Source: Jacaranda mimosifolia
Taxonomy: Eukaryota > Streptophyta > Magnoliopsida > Lamiales > Bignoniaceae
Direction: 5' to 3'
Assembly (NCBI GenBank): GCA_018894105.1
Contig: CM032132.1
Coordinates: forward strand, 29,191,379 to 29,255,378
DNA length: 64,000 bases
In this document: positions 35,104 to 46,009 of the stretch, piece by piece
Numbering within the stretch: the stretch's first letter is position 1
Layout of the letters: the number at the start of each line of letters is the position of its first letter
Position numbers and translations under genes: made by a program
Notes under the pieces: generated by a model
What the model was told of the DNA's origin: nothing
What the model saw: only the letters and a program-made list of their open reading frames with translations
Database searches by the model: none

Positions 35104-35880
35104 TGTAACAACAAATTTCTTATCTGCAATAATTAAAATTGTAAAACAAAAAAAATTGTACAAATAAAATGAAATTAAAATCAATCAATCAATTGTGGAT
35201 TCAATATCTAATCTAATCTTCTGATTCTTCCCTTCCAAATATAATCTTCAATGTAATGAGCTTCGCAAAAAACACCTTAAACGTTGTGGATCTCCTTAGA
35301 TTTGATTTGAATAAAAATAACACCAATTTGAGTGCTTCGCACCTTAATCTCGAATCAAACGCTAGAAATATATGAGTTCTGTGAAGAACACCTTGAACAT
35401 CGTGGATCTCTTTGAATTTACTTGAGAGAATTGCTGGACTCCTTCAAAGTTTCTCTCGTCTGCTAGAATTTGTGTGTTATCAAATGGGCGGGATCACACC
35501 TTTATATTGTTACTTGATGGAAGACTTCTAGATTGACTTGAACTCCTTCAACGACTATCTCTTTGATAAGATAATATCAAATATCCAGAGATAATAATAG
35601 ATATATTTAATTTGATAATATCAAACATCAAAAGATAATATCAATATTAAATATCTTTGATTTGATTGGTCCATATATGCAGACACTTCGTCTTTAACAC
35701 GTGTTAATGCTTGATTTTAATATAAAATATATACTAAATTATTAATTAAAACTAACTATTTATCTTTTGAAATTAAATTTAATATATCCCAAAATTTAAA
35801 TATAAAATTTTAAATTAATATTTAATATATTATTTTACATGTGTCACTTTTCAATTGGTAAAAAATTTAATATGTTTACA
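35104..35880 (-). repeat. 5' LTR of the Tat element, 777 bp
   Basis: It is the partner of 21971-22850, starting TGTAACAACAAATTTCTTAT and ending TATGTTTACA, followed by AACCT. It lacks the internal tandem duplication of about 105 bp. Confidence 0.93.
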
Positions 35881-36029
35881 AACCTATTGATACATTTTAT
35901 ATATAAAATAACATACAATTATAATGTACCAAAATTACGAATAAATGCAACAACAATTTAATATAAAACATAATTTTACAAGTATAAGTCTTAAAGGTTA
36001 TAATTCGTAATTACAAAAGCATAAAGAAA

Positions 36030-37700
36030 ATCCTATCTACTGGCCAGCAACATCATCACCAAAGTTGAAACAGTCATTCTGCTCGGTGTCATGCTACTGC
36101 TTGTCATAATTGTCTCTATGTTGCAATGGAAGATGTTGTTGGTAGGGTGGGGCAGACGATCCAAACGCAGCATCCCTCTACATGACCAGCTAAGAGAGCA
36201 TATCATGTATTTTGTTCAACCACGATGAGAACATGCTCTGCATATCATGAATACTTGCCTGTAAACGGGCCTCCAATTAGGCTGCAATTGATGCAGTTAG
36301 AGGTTCTTCTCAAGGCACGTTGCTACAGGAGGGCGGTTATTGGTGCTTAGCCCGTACATCCACCTCTTTTTGTTGGGGCCACCTACAGTCAGGGTCCACA
36401 ACTCAGCTTAAAATTGTTGGGTCTCTACATTGCTTCCACAGCCCTTTGGTTGAGATTGAGATTGTAGCGGTTGTTGAAGCTCTCCTACAAGATGAAAAAT
36501 TAATAAATGAATGCATTATAAAGTAACTAAAAATAGATTATGTCATTGTAATAAACTTACAATAACTCTCATTGCCCTCTTGTCCACCCAGCTCCTATCG
36601 ACTTATCTTTGGTAGGTATATGCAAAAATCTCCTCCACCTTTAGGGTCCTCTATAACTCCCGAGCCTACATAGAAAACAAAAATTAACATAAGTGTGTAT
36701 ATATACATAATGCTAAACTACAATGAATATAAGAGAGTGATTCGTCAGAGTCTTCCCTAAAATTGGTCTTTCGAAAAAGAAAAAAAAAATGAAAGCTCAA
36801 CAGCCAAATAAATGCTAACATATTATATTTGGGAAGGGCACCAATTCTTTCCCATCAACCGAATAAATGAATAAAAAATGGGAAGGGCACCAACCGTTCC
36901 CCATCAACCATGTCATGCAAAGATTATAATTATAAGACAAAATACCAAATATTCCAAAAGTAGACTAAGTTTATTAAAGACTAAAAGTTAGGAAACTTAC
37001 TAAATCTTCAGATTACCAATGTCTGAATATGGCATTACAAGTGTCTTCGTCAATCCACTCTGGCCTCTTGCCCGTCTTTTGGGCATGGCCATACATGTCA
37101 CTCAATCGGTGACCCCTTTTAGTGTCGATGACTCTCTTAAAGTGATCCTCGTTATGGGGGTCCCAACAGACATATTTCTATGAAAGAAAATGGAATATAT
37201 TAGTATCCTTGCAATACAAAGACATAGTCAATTTGTAAAAGTAAATATATTAGTAGCATTCATATACCTTCCATTTCTTGAACATCAAATCTCAGATTAC
37301 ATGGGGGATATCCAACCAGGTCCTATAGGGCTCTTGTACCTTGCTCTTGATCACCCTCGTCCACAACTTTATAATGTCTAGCGAGGGCGTATACCTATAT
37401 CAAAATTTTAACATTAACATATAATTATTAAAATAATAGTAAAATAACATTTATATAGTAATTGGAACTCAGTCATAGTGTCCCTCGTGATGCAAGTAAA
37501 CCCTATCAGAACTGTAGGATGGGGACTCTAATCCCCCTTCGCCTAATGTTTGGCTAGCTGAAGAATTGGTTGCTGGTGATGATGCTACTATTGTGGAATG
37601 GTTGAGTAGAGTAGCAGGTGATGGCTAAGTGCCAAATAGAGTGGTGGATGGTGATGAAATGCCTGTGGGTTAAGCAGATGGTAGCTGGAATAGGTAATGC
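36030..37700 (-). pseudogene. CACTA transposase relic (Transposase_24 / Ptta-En-Spm type), element A
   Basis: Exon-like pieces are separated by AT-rich introns. 37500-37560 encodes a Ser-rich N-terminal part (LGEGGLESPSYSSDRVYL). 37380-37270 gives TPSLDIIKLWTRVIKSKVQE. 37180-37010 gives VCWDPHNEDHFKRVIDTK, HRLSDMYGHAQKTGKRPEW and IDEDTCNAIFRHW. 36660-36560 gives VEEIFAYTYQ and VDRSWVDKRAM. 36340-36030 gives an LEARLQASIHDMQSMFSSWL-like tail. The blocks match those of the second CACTA relic. This family is the companion protein of CACTA transposases. Stops are present. Confidence 0.65.
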
Positions 37701-38869
37701 TATTTTTGAAGACTTTATTTATGAACTATTCATTTTAGCACCAAGGCGCTTGCCTATCATGGTGCCAATTGGGCCGAAAATCTTTATTAGTTTTTTGAGT
37801 ATGATTTTCAAGAAAATTTCATACAAACAATTGGTCTTTCATACTCAAAAAGATCTCAATAATGCCTAATAAATCCCCGAATACTTATATCATATAAATC
37901 AAAGTTCATAATCATAAACTAACCAATTTCAATAATTTCAACCAAAGCATTCTAAAAAATCTAACTTAGAGTACCAACTAACCAAAAAAAACAACCATAA
38001 ACTAACCATTCTAAAAAATTCCAACCAAATCATTCTAAAACATCTAACCTAGAGCACCAACTAACCAAAATACCAACCCTAAACTAACCATTTTCAATCA
38101 TTTAAACCAAGCAATTTCAAAAAATTAACCTAAACCACCAATTATACCATTCATAATATAATTCAAACAATGCAAACAATTCTTAAATAATAACCACTCC
38201 AAATTGCCATTTCCAACAATTCTTAAATAATAGCTTGAATATTAACCATTCCAAATTAATCATACTAACAATATCAAATTATAAATAAAATTAAAATGCA
38301 TAATCAAACAATTCATACTAACAATACAAAAGTAACTAAATAAACAAAGATATGAAAAAAATTAAGGAAAAAAACAACTCACGAATGCAACGGAGGAATG
38401 ACGATGGTGCAATCAGCTCATGGGCAGGTGGCAATAGTGGCAGCAATCATGGAGAGGGGTGGCAATGGCATAACAGCGGTGGACATTGGCTACGAAAGGA
38501 GATGAACATTATTTGGGGGGATGGAGGAGGGAGGAAGAAGGAGAAAGAACTGAAAGAAATGGGGAAGAGGAGCCCACATAAGATTTTATTGAGTTTAAGA
38601 ACCAAAAAAGTTCAAGTTTACAATGGATATTCCGTCAAAAACTTCCATCGAAAATGTTTCCGATGGCCTTCCGATGGAATATCCATTATATATGTTTGCT
38701 TCGTTTCCCATCAAATCCCCTCTAATTTATAGGCAATTTTTCGTCAATTCGCCATCAAATGTCCGATGGACCCATTTATCCATGCAAATCCATCGAAAAG
38801 CTTTCAAACATTTTAGAGGGAGACTTTCTCTCAGAAATTTTCATCGGATAAATAGTATTTTTTATATTG

Positions 38870-40606
38870 ACCAATTACTTAAGTAAAAAGACCTAAGAGC
38901 GCAAGGACATATTAAATCCATGAAGAAGGTCAACAAAATCCTATAGTCCTAAGCCTCGTAAGAAAGAACTATGAATGCTAAGCTCCAAAAAGAACTTGGT
39001 CAGAAGAAATCATACACAAAAGAACCGTGAAACTTAAAGAACATTCAAGAGCAAAGAATCTCTTTGCACGCGTTCTAGAAAAAAATGAACTAACACACTA
39101 TTGTGTACCAAAAATGACCTCACTCTATATTCACAACTATACCTTAAAATGTATTACCCGAAATATTTTTGTGAATCATTATAATAATAGATTTAATAAT
39201 ATATTTCATTTAAAAGCATTATAAATTATATTTTATACAAATTTAATAATGGGTTGTGATTGGGTTTTCTAGTACTAATTAAGGAAAATCAAAAACTAGG
39301 AAAACAAAAAAAAAAATTCACTATCATGCATTATATTTTGGAAAAAAATATATTAATTGAATTAGTTAGAATTTTGGTTTTTTTTTTTCTATTTATTCAT
39401 AAAATAATAAAAAAAATGTGCGTATCACATAATTTGTCATTGTGTGCATGTGTGTGTGTGTGTCTGTGTTTTCCTGTTATGCATATTTCTTTTTCAAATG
39501 ATGTTTTACAAATCTAAAAAATGAAAAAGAAGAAAATCTTGTATTATTACGAAAAACAATTATTTTTCCAAATTATTTTCGTAGGAAAACTTAATTTTCT
39601 TTGCCAAATTTTTTTTTGGCCAATTTTTTTTTATCATTTAGTTTAGATTAAGTTTTAAAAAAATAATATATATATATATATATGTACTGTATTTTTAATT
39701 TGAGGATAAAATTAGAAAAAATCTAATTAAATATATACTTTAAAAAATGCAAAAAAATAAATTTTACACAAATAAAAACATCAAATCTAGATACAAATAT
39801 AATGATAAGTTTGAAAATTGCAAGAAGAAAATTAGATTTAAAGTTTAATTAGTGCAGTTTAACATATTTATTTTGAAGTAACTTAATTTTTTTTATACTA
39901 ATTTACTTTGTCAATTAGTAAAATATAATAATTTATATTCGTATAATACCTTAGACTTGTATTTTCGTGTAATTAAAATTTAGTTAGAATTGTATCATAA
40001 TTCGTTAGATATTAAAATAATTCCTTAATAATTTCATTGCAATTATTTATTTATAGTCTTGTTTGTTATTTTAAATTTTGTATAATAATTGTACATTTTA
40101 ATTCAAATTATTTAATTAATTTAACATATATTAATTAATTACATTCAAGTTGTAATTACTTAATAAGATTGAAAGAGAGGAATTTGGTGAGGCATGAGAG
40201 AGAGAAAGAGACAGAAAAGTGAGGTGCGATGAGAGGGGGGTGGGGGGGGTGGGGGGGGATTTTGAGATAAAACTCTTAGACATAAGATCACCTTATATCC
40301 AAACGCATCTTTTACCTTTTCCCATGTTTAAGAGATATGAAAATTGGAGTTTGCCCAACAAGCAAGTACAAATCAATTTTCTTATCCACATGCTAGCAGA
40401 CACTTATCTATTAATTTCGATGATTTTGAATACCCCATCACCCCACTCCATATTAGTAATGTATGTAATTTTTATAATATCGATGCTATGTATTAAATAA
40501 ATCATATTGATAGACCTTGACACTTAATATTTATTTTTCATGTTGTAGAGTGGTTTTGTATATATCTGCACCTTAATAATTGGTATGCTTATGCAAGGAT
40601 GTATAA
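38870..40606. other. AT-rich intergenic DNA, no gene seen
   Basis: Only microsatellite-like runs are visible: (TG)n near 39447-39462, (TA)n near 39668-39682 and a G-run cluster at 40235-40258. Confidence 0.6.
40235..40258 (+). repeat. Three G-runs of 6, 8 and 8, quadruplex-prone
   Basis: G6-T-G8-T-G8 is preceded by AG-rich DNA (40195-40234). The long runs could supply four G-triplet stacks. It lies in otherwise AT-rich sequence. Confidence 0.7.
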
Positions 40607-42839
40607 CACTACAAAAAAAATAAGCGCAACATGAAAATTCTATTTCTAAAATTTTTAATGATACATCTTTTATCTTTCTTCATGAAAACTAAGCACAACA
40701 ATTAATACTAGGTGCCAGCACAACTGAAGCAAAAACTTGAAGTTGAACCTTCACGAAGTTGTGGTTTTAGATAAGAAATTGTTATTGCTAAAGCTTTATT
40801 TTGATGAAAGAATTAGGGAGGTAAATTTTGAGTATGTTTTTTATGAGGTCTACAAAACAGAAGCAAAAAGAGTTTTGTACACTAAAGTGGGCTTTTGAAC
40901 ATACAATATGCATATGTTTAATCCAAGTGGGATAGAGATGAATCATGACTATTACCTTATTATTCCTTGGGGTATGACCAAGGAGTGAAGAAATAGGCAC
41001 TTTGATATTCATTGGATTGCTTAAATTTATTTTCCTTAAGAAACAGTTTTTTTGTGGAATTTCCTAATTTTATATGATGTGGAACAAAACAACAGCTGCT
41101 TATTATTTGCTTTCTATTTTATTTAGTAATTTCTTAAACTTAGCAGAATATATGGAACTTTATAGTTTAAGTTACAATATTTTATTGCAAGACAATGGTT
41201 GCCACACCTCGAAAACAAACCATACAATCTAGTCGCGAGGTGCGAAACTCAATTCCAAATAAATCACCAATGCAAAGTCATGACCTTAAACAAATAAACT
41301 ACAAACATTCATAATAATCTAAAGAAATCTTACAACTCAGAAAATATTCTAACTAATACTCTATCTTTAATTAGAAGTCTATTAAAAGAAAAACTAGTTG
41401 GCAACACAATGAAACTTCTAATAATTACTGCAAAGTCCTCATCTAAAGAACCTATTAAGCTTTATTCATCATTGAAAGCAGTTCCACAACCTTAACGTGG
41501 CTACATTCTAAGTCTGCAACAAGGAAATTGAAGATACAAGGAGTGCAAGTAAAGGACTTAGTGAATGCCTATGTGTGTGCAACATGGGTTCATAAAATGC
41601 TTTGCTTAGAATTCACAAAGAAATGGTGTGGACAATTCATAAAATTTCAAAAGAAATGACCAAATGATAGTTGAGCAATAGACATTAGTAAACAAGGAAT
41701 AAATCAGTTAGTAAGTTATGGTCTAGACATTTAAATAATAATGATCAATCTAGTAGTTGCTGAAGTTAGTCATTCTTAATGACTCCCACCATGACAGTCC
41801 TTATCGCTCTAGGTAAGGCACGAATATAGCTTAGGTTCTCAGGAAATCCTGCAATCCGCCTTGGCCACAAATAGTTTCTATTGTGTGCTGGGAAGCATCG
41901 AGCCATGAGGGCTTAAGGTCCAACCAGCAAGCCTGCTGCCGCAAGCCTGCTGCCACTTGGTGAAATCTTTCGCACATGCAAACAAAATTAGATCCAACTA
42001 ACAGTAATGGTAATGGTAATGGTAAAAGTAATAGTAACAATTCATTCATAGGCATTGATTATGATGTTTAACTATCAGTTTTAAAATATAATTTTTACAT
42101 ATGTTGAGCTTTAAAGTATAACTTTCTTGTAAAAATCGATATGATATAGAAAAAATATGTATGTAGTAGAATACACCTTTTTCTGAAAATATATCAAAAG
42201 CTTTAAACAAACAAAGAAAGGAAATATTTTCTTATGTGATTGATAATATAAAGGAAAATTTAAATTTTGGTGCACAAGGGAATATCTCTCTATTTTTTTT
42301 TCTTCTAATACAGTGAAAAGGAAGAAAGTGTCATTTATTTTATATAGAGCATATATCCTTTTGTAAAATACACAATGTAATCAAATTATTGGTGTATGTA
42401 TAAGTGTCAATCAATAAAAAGAATCTAAATGCCTTGACAGCACCTAGAGTTTGATATAAAGTACATCAAAGACTTTAGTGTATAGTCTTTATCTCATCTA
42501 AGCTATAAATTGGGATAGACACAATTTAACCTAATTATTGTTATATCAATAAGTGTTCAATCCATGAAAAGAACCTAAATGACTTTGCCCCATGGTTGTG
42601 ATCAATTTTAGTTTCTTAGTAGTTTTCACTTGATCTAATAGGATGACTTTTATAGAACAGTAAAGTATGAATAACACTAAGTCCAATCGTCATAGAAAAT
42701 AAATAATCTAAATAGAAAAAATGCACCACATAATAATAGTAGAAAAGTGAAATATGTTTGTCAATTCTGTCAATCCAAATAATTAAATCTCTCATACATT
42801 ATTACTCAATATCACAACAAAATCTTTCTAGTAATGTAG

Positions 42840-43052
42840 ATGGATATTTTTCTAGATAGTCCCCTTCTCGATCCACCACCATCCACATCATCAGCACATA
42901 CTCCCTCGCCATCCACCACTCCACATGGCACCCATCCATCTACTGCTGCTCCACTACACTCTTTCCCAGCAACAGATTCGTCATCTGTATACTGGACTTT
43001 AGATGAGAGTGGATCAAAACTTCTATCCTAAAGTACTGGCAATGTATACTTG
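42840..43052 (+). pseudogene. CACTA transposase gene, 5' part, element B
   Basis: The ATG at 42840 opens a Ser/Pro/Thr-rich leader (MDIFLDSPLLDPPPSTSS), then VYWTLDESGSKLLS, a block at the start of the Transposase_24-type domain. A stop follows, but the sequence for GNVY continues up to the Tekay insertion at 43053. The rest of the exon is at 54779. Confidence 0.65.
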
Positions 43053-45990
43053 TGTAGCGCCCCCACTCAGGATAGCACCTAAGTTGAAGCACCACTCAGT
43101 CTAGACTTAAATCTCATATATAATTCAAATAATAAGCCCATCAATTTTTTTTTTTTCAAATTCATCAAAGATAGCAACAAGCTTCAACCTAAGCAAATCT
43201 TAACAAAAGTATGAACCATATGCCATGACAATCGCATTGTTCATCGTTTCATACCTACTTCAATAATAAGTTCAAATCTGGCATATCACAACATCTCCAA
43301 ATTTCAACTTAACATAAAAGTGATTCGTATACAGGTTTAAACATCTATTCTATTACAAAACGTATATACATCTTTCTAAACCTGAAGTGCGAGATCATTA
43401 TCAAAAACCTATTTGTGAAAGTCAGTGATACAGGGGGCTAAGTCCAAAGACTTAGCGAGGGATAAACTTATGAATAACAGAAGAGATCTATTGAGGATGA
43501 TTTAACTCAACCGATCACCAATTAAACAGTTAGAACATAACAGATTCAAAATTAGACAGTGACAATAGCAAAATAGGAGACTCTCCTACCTTGTTGCTCC
43601 AAGAATAGATTTCAGACAGCTAGGATACAGTCAAATAATACAAACCCGAAGCATATGCATTTCAACAAAATATAACAGGCGTGCATATTCGCCTTATACC
43701 AGATAGTTAAATAGATTCACCAAATTGTGATAGCTTGGTACATGGCAATGCCCATATAGAGACTGTATGGTACACCGTTGATGCCTAGGGGGAAATCCCT
43801 AGCGCATCGCTGATACCTAGGGGGAAATCCCTAGCGTACCATGAATACCTATGCAGGCCACTTGGCGTATCACTGACACCCATGCGGAGAGCACGGCATG
43901 CCCATATAACCAAACATTTCGCTCGGATTAGCATCAGGTTCTTCATACAAATAACAAATTGTGCAAGTGCCCATACAGATCGTTTAGCGCACCGCAGGTT
44001 TTAGATAAATAGATGTGCCGGTGAGGCAATTATAACAGTACAGACAGTTCAGAATAGTACAGAAATGCCGACAGGGCAGAATGATAGCAGTAAACAATTT
44101 AGATAAGCCAACATGGCCAATTAAAGCTATAAAGGATAACAAATGTGCTGGCAAGGCAACAGATAACGAAACAGAACGGAATAAATAATAGATAGTAATA
44201 GATAAAAGATCGGTACAAATATCATATAGAAGTTCTAGGCGCCAGAATAGATAGAATTCAGAATTGGTAATAAACGATAACCCACACAGAGGTGTACAAA
44301 TCAGATAACAAATATTAATCGAGAATTCAACAATTCTCAAATTTCAACAAAACAGAATATAGATCAAAAATAGGAACCCTCACAGGGGTTATTCCACAAG
44401 AACAGATAAATATAATCGAGGCCAGAATGACAGGCCCTCACTTTTGTACTTCTTAGAAATTGCAACCACGGTCAGCAATCCTACTGGTTGGCAGGACACA
44501 CTTCGTCACCTAAACAAAAGGGCATTTACCATTACAATCCTCCTTTGATTCTTAATATGCATAATTAAACTATTAATAGTCCCCAAAACCTCTAGTTAAC
44601 CAACTAATACAAAAATCAGGATCTGATCAAATCTAACGGTATAAGGTATGCTAATTAAGATGATTACTATAGAAATAATTACAAAATTATTTTGATCCCA
44701 ATAATAGAATGAAATCTAGTCCTTGAATCATAATTCCTAATACATTATCTCAATTATCATTAACAACCCATTCAACAAGATAAATCTCAATATCCATGTT
44801 TAGGTCCCAATTTATTTAATCCTTAAGTGGTTTACATACTTAATACTCTTAATGAATCCAATTGTATATAATATGTCAACCGGGTCCACTAACTATAATA
44901 AGTCAAAGCATGCAGTATATATATATATATGTATGCCAAGTCACATGTCCTTCCAAAATTGATCCAATACAATACAATTAATGAACAAGATACAATACAA
45001 TAATAAACGAGATACAATATACATGTATATATATATATTTATATAATCCCAAAGTATTCCACTTCCAACATAACAGTGATATGGGATATCTGGAATCACA
45101 AACCAAGCACATGAGCGCGATCGTCGCGTTGAGGAGATAAAACTGTCTTACTACTGCCGTCGCCGAAAAATTTAACGTCAACACCCATAGATGCCTTTTG
45201 TCGTGAGCTTTCCAATGCTTAGCTTTGTTTTCTATTTCTCCATCAGAAAAAGCCTCAACCACCTCCCTAAAAACCCAGAAATTGCATTGCTCCACCATGA
45301 AGTTTTTAGCGGTTTTTACCTCCGCCGCCACGTGAATCGGACATGCAGTAGCACTATCAAGGTCCTCTAGCTGAGAGGTCCCAGAAATGCTACCTAGAAA
45401 CCCATTTTGGTCATTGCTCCACTGTCGCCTGCCAAGATCGCTAAGGTAGGTCTACTTCAAGCTTTCGATTTCGGTGATTCGCTGCTCGGAAAGCCAGTTG
45501 CGAGGTGTCAGAAGGTTGTTGGTGAAATGGAGAAGAAGATGATCGGAGGGGTTTGGGGAAAAGGTCTCCGGAGAAGGGAGTCGCCAGGGGGGGAGAAGAG
45601 TTGGACGCGGGGGAAGAAGGAGAAGAAATGGGGGGAAGAGAAATGAAAATTTGGTATTTAAAGGGCGTGAGTTTTTAGATTTTCATTTGGCCCCCAAAAC
45701 TTTTAACGGATCTCATTTAGGCCCTTCAGTTTAAAAAGTAACGGATTAAGCCCCACAATTTAAAAGCTTCCATGCAAACCCCTTGATTTTCAAATATGGT
45801 CAAATCAAGTCTAAATTAATTTTGAATTGACCCCAAACTTTTAAAATTTCTAAAAATTGAGATTTTATTATTATCAAGTTGACCCCCAAAATTTAATAAA
45901 ATTGTAAATTAGCCATTATAACATAAGATTCATCAAAATTAAATATTAAAAATTAAATTCTATAAATCATGAAATTTTTGGGGTGTTACA
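43053..45990 (-). repeat. 3' LTR of Tekay element 2, 2938 bp
   Basis: It starts TGTAGCGCCCCCACTCAGG and ends TTTGGGGTGTTACA. A 31-32-bp tandem array lies at 43784-43910, with unit starts 43784, 43816, 43848 and 43879. The first two units contain CCTAGGGGGAAATCCCTAG, which can fold on itself. Units with GCCGACAGGGC/GCCAACATGGCC cores follow at about 44010-44160. ORF-like stretches such as 45407-45646 are not supported as genes. Confidence 0.92.
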
Positions 45991-46007
45991 AATCTCCCCC
46001 TCTAAAA
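45991..46007 (-). other. Polypurine tract of Tekay element 2
   Basis: The minus strand reads AGAGGGGGAGATT immediately before the LTR start TGTAACACCCC. Confidence 0.8.
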
Positions 46008-46009
46008 AG

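Larger units (their letters stand above)
21971..35880 (-). mobile_element. Ty3/gypsy Tat-lineage element with dual RNase H and antisense PMD ORF
   Basis: LTRs at 21971-22850 and 35104-35880 begin TGTAACAACAAATTTCTT and end in TTAACA/TTTACA. They are flanked by a perfect target duplication AACCT (21966-21970 and 35881-35885). Minus-strand order is primer site, gag, protease, RT, RNase H, second (archaeal-like) RNase H, integrase, minisatellite, and then on the plus strand a PMD gene relic, purine tract and LTR. The additional RNase H is diagnostic of the Tat lineage. All genes carry stops, shifts or lost catalytic residues. Confidence 0.93.
21506..38869 (-). mobile_element. CACTA (En/Spm) relic A, split by the Tat element
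   Basis: The left end near 21506 is a decayed CACTACAAAAAA-type terminus (CACAACAAAAAATTC). It is followed by many copies of TCCGATGGAA-like motifs (21560-21850). The same motifs (CCGATGG, CCATCGAAAA, CATCGGA) fill 38620-38850, as expected of CACTA subterminal repeats. Between them, on the minus strand, lies a Transposase_24-type gene relic (about 37180-36540). Without the 13.9-kb insertion the element is about 3.4 kb. The right terminus is poorly preserved and its position is approximate. Confidence 0.6.

Noticed and set aside
38352..38732. 126-codon plus-strand frame
   Set aside because: It crosses the CACTA A subterminal repeats on the opposite strand to its transposase and has a low-complexity Gly/Trp/Lys composition.
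45407..45646. 79-codon Gly/Lys-rich frame
   Set aside because: It is inside the LTR of Tekay element 2 and not conserved in the partner LTR.
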